The notes: generated by a model from the letters alone, not told the origin. Positions 16,884 through 25,011 are shown, counted from the stretch's first letter. The stretch is 64,000 nucleotides of DNA from CAVTTH01 sp963737545 (GCA_963737545.1 CAVTTH010000004.1:124001-188000); one strand, 5' to 3'. Program-made: numbers and translations.

Positions 16884-17099
16884 CTACTTTCTGATTTCAA
16901 GTTCTACTTTCTCTTTGCCGGCCAGCGCGCCGCGGTAGCGCCGGCTCAGCTCGGCCAGAGAAACCCGCTCGTTCCGCAGTGTGCGTTCCTCCACCACTTT
17001 CCCCGCTTCATCCAGCACACAAAACCGGTGCCGGCAATCGCCCAAGTCTAATCCGATCGTTACCTCTCTACTCTTCTGCTTCTTCTGTTGTTGCTTCAT
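16884..17099 (-). pseudogene. IS110-family transposase, N-terminal fragment
   Basis: From MKQQQKKQKSREVTIGLDLGDCRHRFCVLDEAGKVVEE it matches the N-terminus of IS110-type DEDD transposases: the IGLDLG strand with the first catalytic aspartate, then an RNaseH-like fold. The frame ends after 71 codons (LAGKEKVELEIRK), just before the conserved LEVG-H-PWVSR region expected next, so the transposase is truncated and inactive. The element starts inside what looks like an attC site (R'' at 17162-17168), a target some IS110 (IS1111 group) elements prefer. Confidence 0.8.
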
Positions 17100-17168
17100 A
17101 GGCGTAGAGGTTACCGCAGCGCCCAAGCGCGCCGCTCTCTCCGCCTTCTCATCTAATTCTGGTTAGGC
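17100..17168 (-). other. Candidate attC site, disrupted (attC-E)
   Basis: On the minus strand a GCCTAAC core (17168-17162) starts about 100 bases after the stop of the DUF5677-like gene, as the R'' box of its attC should. The sequence continues with a G-rich half-stem and then enters the IS110 fragment; no matching GTTRRRY half is found. Interpreted as an attC cut by the insertion. Confidence 0.45.
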
Positions 17169-17270
17169 CTTTCACTTAATATGCAGATCTTTCGCGAAAT
17201 CCTTAAAGGTCTTAAATGATCTTCAGGAGCTATGCCTAAGGTATGTGAAGACTTTTTCGATCATCGCGGC

Positions 17271-18794
17271 TTAATTCGTGTCGTTCTTCGCGAAAATCGC
17301 GTATTCAGGATCGTTAGGATGGATGTCCGCTATCTGGACGAAATGAATTTCTCGCTTTTCGATGTAAAGAGACACGTCCATGTCCTGGATCTGCTGATTT
17401 GCGACGTGCGCTGGGAACAATCTGTAGAAGGCAAATTCGTTTAACGCCTGCTTGAACCGCTCGAGGTTTTTTGAGCTAGGTGCCGGATTCATTCGATGCA
17501 TCCGGGACATCAGAATGACATTTGTTGGCTGAAATTCCGGTTGACTCTGCTGCGTGCGACGAATCGTGTTATCAGGATTGGACGAAATCATGACTGTGTA
17601 GCCGTTCGGCTTTCCTGGCAGCGGCCCTTCAATGATCGAGACGCGAATTTCTTCGAATTGATCGACGTGGCCAACACGCTTAATCCATCCGTCGAAAATT
17701 TTCTTGCCGGCTTCAAAGTCGGCAAAACCAATGCCGAGTCCTGGGATCTGCTTCTTGAGACCTTCGGGATCGAAAAGAAAAACGGTGCCCGACCATTTTG
17801 CTTTGTCCCATTCGATCGGATCAGTGAAAATTTGTAGGAGGGCCTTGATATTCTTCGCGTTTTCTGACGTGGCCTGCACTTGCCGTTGTTCTGCGGCCGG
17901 TTCCATATCTCCGTAGAGCCTGTCGAACTCTTGATAGAGATTCCAATTCTGCTTCGCAATCCAATCGAGAAACATTGTATAATATCTATCGTCCGCTTCG
18001 ATTCGCTTGAGCCACAATGCGTAAGGCTCATTGCAGGAAGGTAAGAGAGGGGTGATGTACCGAATGTCTGCAGGATGAAAGAAGGGATAGATTGAAAACG
18101 TTCCATCCTCGTTCCTTTGCAGACACCAATCCATCGAATCGTTCCATGAGCAATGCACCGACTCGGACATAATGCCAAAGGAGCACCTGTACATTTGCTC
18201 GCTGCGCTGCGTCGTGCTTTCCCCACTGTAGACCTCTGTGAAGATGTCGAGGAAGCTCTTTCCCTGCAGCTTCCATTTATTCCTTTTCTGTTCCTCAAAA
18301 TCGTTCTCCGAAAAGCCTTCCAGTCGCATTTTTTTCTCGACGGAGCGCAAGAGACGCTGCCCAGCCTTTGTCTTCGAAAACGCCGATCCATTTTTTGCGT
18401 CTCGTAGGATTCGAAGGCGGTCCCTGTATGAACACTTCCTGAAATCCTCCAGGACAGTCGCGTCGTGTTGCAGCAGATAAGTCGCAGTGACGGCCGTTTC
18501 AAGAAGAGTCCGCTGAAAGATTGCTATAAACTCCGCGTTGTTCTCGACGTGATACCGAATTGTTTCTTTCAATAATTTCCAGATTCGTACTAGCAGCCCG
18601 ATTATGGGAGCGTCATCAAGGGAATACCCGGATGGGTTTCTCTCGTGGTTCGCTACCCGTGTGAAGCAGTCGTAAATCTCCGCAGTGTCACGGTAGAACT
18701 GAAGGGCGAACTTATTGATCTCGTCAATGGTCTCAAAATGTTTCCGCAAAGGGCGGTCCCCATACTTCTCCATAATTGCATCGAACTCGTCCAT
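17271..18794 (-). CDS. Cassette gene: DUF5677-like protein with an additional C-terminal domain
   Basis: 507 residues from the ATG at 18794, which lies 16 bases from the attC core at 18810. The N-terminal half is helical, with a conserved-looking FQRTLLETAVTATYLLQHD, YRDRLRIL and a later ESVHCSWNDSMDW, the kind of E/H pattern seen in DUF5677 proteins found in defence loci and cassettes. A linker (about residue 310-330) leads to a second domain of about 180 residues (LFDPEGLKKQIPGLGIGFADFE, DQFEEIRVSII, YTVMISSNPDNTIR) that I do not recognise. No membrane span. Function unknown; an antiviral or stress role is only a possibility. Confidence 0.72.
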   Translation of the reverse strand: MDEFDAIMEKYGDRPLRKHFETIDEINKFALQFYRDTAEIYDCFTRVANHERNPSGYSLDDAPIIGLLVRIWKLLKETIRYHVENNAEFIAIFQRTLLETAVTATYLLQHDATVLEDFRKCSYRDRLRILRDAKNGSAFSKTKAGQRLLRSVEKKMRLEGFSENDFEEQKRNKWKLQGKSFLDIFTEVYSGESTTQRSEQMYRCSFGIMSESVHCSWNDSMDWCLQRNEDGTFSIYPFFHPADIRYITPLLPSCNEPYALWLKRIEADDRYYTMFLDWIAKQNWNLYQEFDRLYGDMEPAAEQRQVQATSENAKNIKALLQIFTDPIEWDKAKWSGTVFLFDPEGLKKQIPGLGIGFADFEAGKKIFDGWIKRVGHVDQFEEIRVSIIEGPLPGKPNGYTVMISSNPDNTIRRTQQSQPEFQPTNVILMSRMHRMNPAPSSKNLERFKQALNEFAFYRLFPAHVANQQIQDMDVSLYIEKREIHFVQIADIHPNDPEYAIFAKNDTN

Positions 18795-18809
18795 TTGAAG
18801 ATCGACAAG

Positions 18810-18902
18810 GCCTAACGACCCCAGCTCAGCGACCCGGCCCATGGGATGCAACGATTGCAACCGCGACGCGATGGCCGGGTTCGCCGGAGCGCATTGTTAG
18901 GT
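18810..18902 (-). other. attC site (attC-A) of an integron cassette
   Basis: 93 bases bounded by GCCTAAC (18810-18816) and GTTAGGT (18896-18902), which fit the RYYYAAC/GTTRRRY cores. Inside, CTCAGCGACCCGGCCCAT can pair with ATGGCCGGGTTCGCCGGAG, leaving a few unpaired extra bases as in attC hairpins. It lies directly after the GNAT gene stop (18922) and 16 bases before the next gene start, exactly as between two cassettes read on the minus strand. Confidence 0.82.
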
Positions 18903-18921
18903 GTCTCGGTCGAACGGATAC

Positions 18922-19524
18922 TCATCGGGTAATTTTCTGGCTGTGCCGGTCGAGTGCGCCGCTCGGTGAGTGCAACTCCCACTCTCGTTTCAGCAGACCA
19001 AACACAAACTCACTGTCCCAATATCCCTTGTACCACCGATGCTCAACAAAGTGAGCCTCCTGTCGGAAACCCAACCGCCTGAACAGCGAGGCGGCTGCGG
19101 GATTCTCGGCGTCCGTGACCGCTGAAACTCGATGCTTGCCCAAAGTGCCGAAAACAAAATCCAGCAGGCAACCTAGTGCTTCAGTGGCGTAGCCCCGGCC
19201 TTGATGGCTGGGGGCGAGGGTGATCCCAACCTCCATCTGACGCGGGTCGTCCTGCCGACAGTGAAGACCGCAATCGCCGATCATGCTCTCCGTCGCCTTT
19301 TCGACAATCGCCAACTGGAACCACGTCCCCGGAACACCCGGCTCACTGTGGCTCTGACTTTCGATGAGGCGCGCCGCGTCGTCCGGCCCGAATGACTCCC
19401 ACCCTTGGTATCGTGCCACCTCCGGCAACGAACGATAGCCGCACAACGCCGCGGCATCGCCAACCTGCAACCGGCGAAGGAGAAGTCGCGAAGAAGGCAA
19501 CGGGTTTGGAAAGAGTTGGCTCAT
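18922..19524 (-). CDS. Cassette gene: GNAT family N-acetyltransferase (RimJ/RimL-like)
   Basis: 200-residue GCN5-related acetyltransferase, one of the commonest cargo types in integron cassettes. It starts SSRLLLRRLQVGDAAALCGYRS, has MIGDCGLHC as strand 4, and the acetyl-CoA pyrophosphate loop SHQGRGYATEALGCLLDFVF (Q/R-x-x-G-x-G/A). The C-terminal NPAAASLFRRLGFRQEAHF holds the conserved N-x-x-S-x-x-L-x-x-LGF pattern. Start ATG at 19524, 18 bases from the attC core at 19542. The substrate is unknown; protein N-terminus or a small molecule are both possible. Confidence 0.93.
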   Translation of the reverse strand: MSQLFPNPLPSSRLLLRRLQVGDAAALCGYRSLPEVARYQGWESFGPDDAARLIESQSHSEPGVPGTWFQLAIVEKATESMIGDCGLHCRQDDPRQMEVGITLAPSHQGRGYATEALGCLLDFVFGTLGKHRVSAVTDAENPAAASLFRRLGFRQEAHFVEHRWYKGYWDSEFVFGLLKREWELHSPSGALDRHSQKITR

Positions 19525-19541
19525 GACGTGACGATAGAGAT

Positions 19542-19664
19542 GCCTAACGAGACAGAGCTCAGGCGCCGCTGGCGGGAGCGAGGACGGATTGCAATGGATG
19601 TGTTTTCATAATCTCAAGCGGAGACATCGAAGCGGCCAGCGGTTGCTGGAGTGATTGGTTAGGC
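19542..19664 (-). other. attC site (attC-B) of an integron cassette
   Basis: 123 bases bounded by GCCTAAC (19542-19548) and GTTAGGC (19658-19664), perfect inverted cores. CTCAGGCGCCGCTGGCG pairs with the GGCCAGCGGTTGCTGGAG side with one extra base. The core at the high end overlaps the stop codon of the DUF4826 gene (TAA inside GCCTAAC on the minus strand), a tight cassette arrangement. Confidence 0.85.
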
Positions 19665-20087
19665 CATCGTGTGATTCCAAGCTCCATCATCCTCTGCACA
19701 CCTTTGCAGAAGTTCGGCACGTCTGCGAAGTAAATCGCCAAGCTCCGGTGACTCCTGACCTGCACTGAGACGGTAATCTGGATGACTCTCTCCGTGTAGC
19801 ATGTGAGCTGACCAATCAAACCAATGACGAGCGAAGGCACGAAGCGCCTCCCGAGGATGCCTCCCCTCGCTGGAACTAATGTAATCGGCGGGAATGTCTC
19901 CGGTGACTGCCCACCATCTGACTGCGCCCGGCGAAGTGCGCGACCGCACCGCCCAAAGCGCCAAGTAAGGATGGAAGTGAAAAGCTGGAGACTCCCCGAC
20001 ACCCCCATGAGCGACTCCTTCGCGAGCCAAGTAGTCGATGACATACTGCCTCTGCCCGTCGATCCATTGATCTTCGTCGTCCGCCAT
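19659..20087 (-). CDS. Cassette gene: DUF4826 family protein
   Basis: 142 residues from the ATG at 20087, 19 bases after the attC core at 20112-20106. The sequence MADDEDQWIDGQRQYVIDYL, a central ESPAFHFHPYLALWAV and the strongly conserved-looking RWWAVTGDIPADYI and PREALRAFARHW fit DUF4826, a small soluble family of unknown function. The stop codon is part of the following attC. Upstream in-frame codons to 20162 run through the attC and are not part of the gene. Confidence 0.82.
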   Translation of the reverse strand: MADDEDQWIDGQRQYVIDYLAREGVAHGGVGESPAFHFHPYLALWAVRSRTSPGAVRWWAVTGDIPADYISSSEGRHPREALRAFARHWFDWSAHMLHGESHPDYRLSAGQESPELGDLLRRRAELLQRCAEDDGAWNHTMA

Positions 20088-20105
20088 AGAGTGCGCGCGC
20101 TTACA

Positions 20106-20191
20106 GCCTAACGATGGAGATAAACTGACGCCATGAAAACGAAGTCCAGACGCTCTAATCACTCGCGGTCAGTTTCATCGACTGGTTCGGC
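20106..20191 (-). other. attC site (attC-C) of an integron cassette
   Basis: 86 bases from GCCTAAC (20106-20112) to GTTCGGC (20185-20191; one mismatch to the complementary core). GATAAACTGAC near the low end pairs with GTCAGTTTCATC with one extra G, the extrahelical-base pattern of attC sites. It lies 19 bases before the DUF4826 start. Confidence 0.68.
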
Positions 20192-20531
20192 GCGTCTGCG
20201 TAAAATACACTATCCGCACGAATTTGGCATAACGTTATGTGGACGGGACGGCTGGCGCACTATGTGGTCATCATGGGGCGATCCGCACTCGCTGCCTTTT
20301 ACGCTGGAGAAGCGCAAAGTGACCTGCCCCGCCTGCCGCCGGAAACTCACGAAAAGGAAAGCGCCTAACGAGGAGTGGGCCGGAAAATCCCGCCTTTTTT
20401 TACGGGATAATTCGGCCTATTCCGCTTGCTTCGCTTCGGGGGGCTGGGGGAAATGCCGGTCATCGACGCCAGCCTATCCGCTGCGATTATCCCGGACAAT
20501 GCCAAACCGATTGCGCGGGAAGCTGCCGTAA
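20133..20531 (+). CDS. Small zinc-ribbon-like protein on the opposite strand of the cassette array, end uncertain
   Basis: The central part (about residues 24-75: KIHYPHEFGITLCGRDGWRTMWSSWGDPHSLPFT, then VTCPACRRKL) looks like a genuine small protein with a C-x2-C pair and an earlier cysteine, a type often found in cassettes. The ATG at 20133 lies inside attC-C, and the C-terminal 50 codons run through a hairpin and the leader of the next gene, so the true gene may end near 20363, where a GCCTAAC core lies. It may be a reverse-oriented cassette gene or a truncated one. Confidence 0.4.
   Translation: MKTKSRRSNHSRSVSSTGSARLRKIHYPHEFGITLCGRDGWRTMWSSWGDPHSLPFTLEKRKVTCPACRRKLTKRKAPNEEWAGKSRLFLRDNSAYSACFASGGWGKCRSSTPAYPLRLSRTMPNRLRGKLP
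20363..20412. other. GCCTAAC core followed by a hairpin; edge of the cassette array
   Basis: GCCTAAC at 20363-20369 is a possible fifth attC core, but no opposite core follows within 250 bases. A separate hairpin, GGCCGGAAAATCCC with GGGATAATTCGGCC around a T-rich loop, occupies about 20379-20412 and could act as a terminator. This marks where cassette-like DNA stops and the leader of the VPS10-like gene begins. Confidence 0.4.
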
Positions 20532-20559
20532 AAAGAGGGGCGACGCTTCGCGCAGCGAA

Positions 20560-20652
20560 GCGGCTACAGGAAATCCGCGACAGGTCGGCGCGTCCGATAT
20601 TGCAGTTGAATGGTTCCGAATGCCTCTCAAACTACGGAATGCGTTCTCGATT
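20560..20652 (+). repeat. Direct repeat B: leader and start of the VPS10-like gene
   Basis: Partner of 16026-16117. Preceded by a hairpin (GCTTCGC/GCGAAGC, about 20545-20561) that corresponds to half of the twin-hairpin element upstream of repeat A. The repeat ends inside the fifth codon of the downstream gene. Confidence 0.78.
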
Positions 20653-23600
20653 TCTTTCGTTCCTGACCTCGCTCTTCATTCTCTTCCTCGCGGCCGTGCT
20701 TCCGAACAATGCGTTCGCCGCGAATCCGGCCACCGACAAGAACAAGCTCGACGAAAAATTGTGGAGCGGAATGAAATGGCGCCAGATCGGGCCGTTTCGC
20801 GGCGGTCGCGCGCTCGCGATCGAAGGCGTCCCGGGCGAACCGAACACTTATTACTTCGGTGCCGTCGCGGGTGGCGTTTGGAAAACAATCGATGGCGGCG
20901 GGAATTGGACACCGTTGTTCGACAAGGAACCGATCTCGTCCATCGGCGCGATCGCGGTTGCGCCGTCGGATCACAATGTGATTTACGTCGGCACGGGCGA
21001 GTGTGCGCTGCGCGGCAACATCACCTACGGCGACGGCGTCTATAAATCGATCGACGCGGGCAGGACGTGGAAGAATGTCGGGTTGAAAGATTCGCGGCAG
21101 ATCGGAGCGCTCATCGTGCATCCGCAGAATCCCGACATCGTGCTGGTGGCGGCGTTTGGTCATGCGTTTGGCCCGAACCAGGAGCGCGGAATTTTTCGGA
21201 CCGCGGATGGCGGGAAGACGTGGACGAAAGTTCTCTACAAGGACGAGAACAGCGGCGGAATCGATGTCGTATTCGATCCGCACAATCCGAATATCGTCTT
21301 CGCTGCGCTCTGGCAGGCGCGCCGGCAGCCGTGGAATTTCTCGAGCGGCGGACCGGGCAGCGGGCTTTATCGATCGGAAGACAACGGCGTGACCTGGAAG
21401 CAGCTGACGGGAAATGGATTGCCCGATGGAATTCTCGGGCGCATCGGCATCAGCGTTTCAGGCGCGGATGCGAACCGCATCTACGCGATCATCGAAGCGA
21501 AGGAAGGCGGTATTTTTCGCTCGGACGATGGCGGCGAGAAATGGACGAAGGTGAATGACGACGGGCGATTCCGTCAGCGCGCCTGGTATTTCAGCAAAAT
21601 CTACGCGGACCCGAAAGCGCCGGACACGGTTTATGTGTTGAACACGGGCGCGTTCAAATCGGTCGATGGCGGCAAGACATTCAATTTGCTCCCGGCGCGT
21701 CACGGCGATCATCACGGGCTCTGGATTGATCCGCAGAACCCGGATCGCATCGGCAACGCGAACGATGGCGGCGCGAGTGTCTCGATCGACGGCGGCAAGA
21801 CATGGACGACGCAAAACAATCAGCCGACGGCGCAGTTTTATCACGTCGCGGTCGACAACGCGTTTCCGTATCACATTTACGGCGCGCAGCAGGACAACTC
21901 GAACGTGGGGATCGCGAGCCGGACCGACAGCGGCACGATCGGACGCGAAGATTGGTTTCAGGCCGGCGGTGGCGAGTGCGGCTTCGTCGTGCCCGATCCG
22001 CGCGACTGGCACATCATTTACTCGAACAACGAAGGCTACGTCACGCGTTATGACAAGACGCGCGAGCAGTACCAGGACATGAGCGTCTGGCCGGTGGACA
22101 ACTCAGGTCATGGCGCGGTCGATTTGAAGCATCGCTTCCAATGGGTCTCGCCGCTGCTTCTTTCGCCGCACAACCCGGATGTGATCTACACAGCGGCGGA
22201 ATGCGTTTTCAAATCAACCGATCAGGGCCGGACGTGGACGCAGATCAGTCCGGACCTGACGCGGAACGACAAATCGAAACAGCAACCGAGCGGCGGCCCG
22301 ATCCAGCTCGACATCACATCGGTCGAATATTACGACACCATTTTCGCGCTCGCGGAATCACCGAAGCAACAAGGTCTCCTCTGGGCGGGAACGGACGACG
22401 GCCTCGTGCAGGTGAGCACGGATGACGGCGCGCATTGGGCAAACGTTTCCCCGAAAATGCCGGAGTGGAGCACGGTCGATTTGATCGAGCCGTCGCCGCA
22501 CGATGCGAACACCGCCTACGTCGCGGTCGATCGGCACAAGCTCGATGACATCAAGCCATACATTTACAAGACGACTGATTTGGGAAAAACGTGGACCGCA
22601 ATCACGAATGGCATTCCTGATGGCGCTTACGTGCATGCATTACGCGAAGACCCGAAAAAACGGGGAATGCTTTACGCCGGAACCGAGCTCGGCGTGTTCG
22701 TTTCTTTTGACGACGGCGCGCATTGGCAGCCATTGCAGTTGAATCTGCCAGTCTCCCCCATTCACGACCTCGTGGTGAAAGATGATGATCTCGTGGTCGC
22801 GACGCATGGGCGTTCGTTTTGGGTGCTCGATAATCTGACGCCGTTGCGCCAGGCAGCGAGCCAGACGGCAAACGCTGACTTCGTTCTCTATCAACCGCAG
22901 ACCGCGCTGCTGCTCAACTATCCGACGGAGTTCGACAAGCGTCAGCCGGTCGGCGAAAACCCGCCGCCGGGAGCGATGATCGATTACTATTTCAAGAGCG
23001 CGCCGAAAGATGAAGTGACGCTCGATATTCTCGACAGCCAGGGCAAACTGGTGCGGCACTTGTCGAGCAAGGAGAAGAAAAAGGAAGAGCAACCGCCAGA
23101 ATGGCCCGACCGCGTCGAGGCGCCGAAGACGATTCCGGCGGCAGAGGGGATGAATCGGTTCGCGTGGGACCTGCGCTACGAAGATCCGGTGAAAACGCCG
23201 GGTGCGTTTTACAGCGGGGAAGGTCCGCGCGGTCCGAAAGCGATGCCGGGCGATTATCAAGTGAAGATGACTGTCGCGGGCAAGGCGCAGACAGCGCCGC
23301 TGAAACTTATGATGGATCCGCGGGTCAAAAACGCGGACGCCGGATTGCAAAAGCAATTCGAACTCGGAATGCAGGTGCGCGACCGCATTTCGCAACTGCA
23401 TACCGCAATCAATGAAATCCGCGATGTGAAGGCGCAGATCAAAGCGTTGCACGCGAAGTTCGGCGACGATGCGAAGGTGAAACCGGCGCTCGAGGCCGCG
23501 GATGGATTGAGCAAGAAAATGTCAGTCGTCGAGGAGGAGCTGATTCAGGTGAACATGAAAAGCTCCGAGGGCAATCTTGTTTTCCCGAACATGTTGAACG

Positions 23601-23818
23601 AACGCTTCGACACTTTCAGTCACGTCATCGATGGCGCGAACGCGGCGCCGACTCAGGCGCAAGACGACGTGTTCAAAATGCTGAGCGGGCAACTGGACGA
23701 GCAACTCGCGAAATGGACGCAGATCAAGAAGGACGACCTGCCGAAGATCGATGCGATGATCAAGCAAATCGATTTGCCGGTGCTGTTGATCGATGAAAAG
23801 CGCGACGCCGGGAAGTAA
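20639..23818 (+). CDS. Secreted VPS10/sortilin-like beta-propeller protein with Asp-box repeats
   Basis: 1059 residues from the ATG at 20639, which begins the signal peptide MRSRFLSFLTSLFILFLAAVLPNNAFA. About ten Asp-box motifs (S/T-x-D-x-G-x-T-W) follow: TIDGGGNW, SIDAGRTW, TADGGKTW, SEDNGVTW, SDDGGEKW, SIDGGKTW, STDQGRTW, STDDGAHW, TTDLGKTW, SFDDGAHW. They span roughly residues 75-700 and indicate one or two large propellers. Residues after about 790 form a beta segment (VTLDILDSQGKLVRHLS) and a helical tail. Such proteins are often annotated as glycosyl hydrolases or sortilins; no catalytic residues can be assigned. Probably extracellular. Confidence 0.9.
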   Translation: MRSRFLSFLTSLFILFLAAVLPNNAFAANPATDKNKLDEKLWSGMKWRQIGPFRGGRALAIEGVPGEPNTYYFGAVAGGVWKTIDGGGNWTPLFDKEPISSIGAIAVAPSDHNVIYVGTGECALRGNITYGDGVYKSIDAGRTWKNVGLKDSRQIGALIVHPQNPDIVLVAAFGHAFGPNQERGIFRTADGGKTWTKVLYKDENSGGIDVVFDPHNPNIVFAALWQARRQPWNFSSGGPGSGLYRSEDNGVTWKQLTGNGLPDGILGRIGISVSGADANRIYAIIEAKEGGIFRSDDGGEKWTKVNDDGRFRQRAWYFSKIYADPKAPDTVYVLNTGAFKSVDGGKTFNLLPARHGDHHGLWIDPQNPDRIGNANDGGASVSIDGGKTWTTQNNQPTAQFYHVAVDNAFPYHIYGAQQDNSNVGIASRTDSGTIGREDWFQAGGGECGFVVPDPRDWHIIYSNNEGYVTRYDKTREQYQDMSVWPVDNSGHGAVDLKHRFQWVSPLLLSPHNPDVIYTAAECVFKSTDQGRTWTQISPDLTRNDKSKQQPSGGPIQLDITSVEYYDTIFALAESPKQQGLLWAGTDDGLVQVSTDDGAHWANVSPKMPEWSTVDLIEPSPHDANTAYVAVDRHKLDDIKPYIYKTTDLGKTWTAITNGIPDGAYVHALREDPKKRGMLYAGTELGVFVSFDDGAHWQPLQLNLPVSPIHDLVVKDDDLVVATHGRSFWVLDNLTPLRQAASQTANADFVLYQPQTALLLNYPTEFDKRQPVGENPPPGAMIDYYFKSAPKDEVTLDILDSQGKLVRHLSSKEKKKEEQPPEWPDRVEAPKTIPAAEGMNRFAWDLRYEDPVKTPGAFYSGEGPRGPKAMPGDYQVKMTVAGKAQTAPLKLMMDPRVKNADAGLQKQFELGMQVRDRISQLHTAINEIRDVKAQIKALHAKFGDDAKVKPALEAADGLSKKMSVVEEELIQVNMKSSEGNLVFPNMLNERFDTFSHVIDGANAAPTQAQDDVFKMLSGQLDEQLAKWTQIKKDDLPKIDAMIKQIDLPVLLIDEKRDAGK

Positions 23819-23820
23819 CG

Positions 23821-24258
23821 CTACGTTTTATCCACGCTGTATTTGCCCGGCCCGATGAACGAGAGACAGAGCAGAACGAGAACGATCTCGATCGGGGCGA
23901 TCTTATCGACGAGCGCATGTTCGTAATGGCTCACTGCAATGGCGTTGACCAACGCAACGATGAACGCGAGCAGCACGCCGAGGCGGAAAGCGAAACCGAG
24001 GATCATCAGGATTCCACCAGCGCAGCCCGCCAGCGCGCCCAAAAATCCCCACCAGGCGAGATGGGCGTGAAAATTGAATACGCGCATCGCGCTGCCGAAT
24101 TGCGCCCAGTGCCGTTCACCTGAAAATAAGACCGGCGCGCACAACAGAATGAAAATGACGCCGATGCTTACACGGAGAAGCAGCAGCCCGGTTTCGCGAT
24201 ATTTTGCCAGAAATTTCAGCACGCCGCCGATGCTGAACCATCTGCGGCCTGAAATCAA
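23821..24258 (-). CDS. DoxX family membrane protein
   Basis: Small inner-membrane protein of the DoxX group with four hydrophobic helices: LLLLRVSIGVIFILLCAPVLFSG, WWGFLGALAGCAGGILMILGF, LGVLLAFIVALVNAIAV, and IEIVLVLLCLSFIGPG, ending in GPGKYSVDK, the usual DoxX tail. 145 residues from a TTG at 24258; a GTG at 24222 is an alternative start. It faces the nucleotidyltransferase head-to-head with only 6 bases between, so one promoter must overlap the other's coding sequence. Role unknown. Confidence 0.82.
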   Translation of the reverse strand: MISGRRWFSIGGVLKFLAKYRETGLLLLRVSIGVIFILLCAPVLFSGERHWAQFGSAMRVFNFHAHLAWWGFLGALAGCAGGILMILGFAFRLGVLLAFIVALVNAIAVSHYEHALVDKIAPIEIVLVLLCLSFIGPGKYSVDKT

Positions 24259-24264
24259 TCCGCG

Positions 24265-24996
24265 ATGAAAATCTCGAAGGCTGTTTTGCTCGCGGCCGGG
24301 CGCGGGACGCGGATGCGCCAGTTAACCACCGAACTTCCGAAACCGATGCTCCGGGTGCGGGGCAAGCCGGTCTTGCTGCATATCGTTGAAGGTTTGCATG
24401 CCGCCGGCGTCAGCGATTTCCTGATCATCGTTGGCTATCGCGCCGACGTGGTGCAGGAATTTTTTGGGGATGGATCGCAATTCGATTCCCGGATTTCCTA
24501 TGCGACACAGGTCGTGCAAGATGGGACGGGGCGAGTGGTTGAGCTGGCTCGCGATTTTGCCGGGAACGACCCATTCATCCTGAATTACGGCGACATTCTC
24601 GTCGATCCGGCGAATTACCGGCATCTGACGGGGCCGCCCAACGAGATTGAAGCAATCGTGACCGTGAGACGAAATGAAGATGTCACGCAGGGCGGCGCCG
24701 TTTTCGTGAATGAGCGGTTCGAGTTGATCGATGTGCGCGAGAAACTGCGGCCGGGAGAACCGGCCAGTCCGTGGTACAATGCGGGCGTTTACATGTTTCG
24801 CCCGAGCATTTTCGAGTTCACAGCCAAACTGGAGCGTTCGCCGCGCGGGGAATTCGAATTGACCGACGCGATTCGCAATCTCGCCCTCTCGGGGAAAAAG
24901 GTGCAAGCGCTGGAGTTGACGGGCGAATGGGCGGATGTGCGTGATCCCGAAGTGCTCGCTCAACTAAACGTCGTATCCGGACCGACTCACGAATAG
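24265..24996 (+). CDS. Sugar-phosphate nucleotidyltransferase (NTP_transferase family)
   Basis: Cytoplasmic enzyme that joins a nucleoside triphosphate and a sugar phosphate. It opens with MKISKAVLLAAGRGTRMRQLT, the Rossmann start with the G-x-G-T-R nucleotide loop, followed by ELPKPMLRVRGKPVL with the conserved lysine. FILNYGDIL carries the metal-binding aspartate, and PWYNAGVYMF, EFELTDAI and WADVRDPEVL match the C-terminal part of the glucose-1-phosphate thymidylyl/cytidylyltransferase-like group. 243 residues, so it lacks an extra left-handed helix domain. The base and sugar cannot be told from sequence. Confidence 0.88.
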   Translation: MKISKAVLLAAGRGTRMRQLTTELPKPMLRVRGKPVLLHIVEGLHAAGVSDFLIIVGYRADVVQEFFGDGSQFDSRISYATQVVQDGTGRVVELARDFAGNDPFILNYGDILVDPANYRHLTGPPNEIEAIVTVRRNEDVTQGGAVFVNERFELIDVREKLRPGEPASPWYNAGVYMFRPSIFEFTAKLERSPRGEFELTDAIRNLALSGKKVQALELTGEWADVRDPEVLAQLNVVSGPTHE

Positions 24997-25011
24997 AAGT
25001 TTCTTAGCGAA

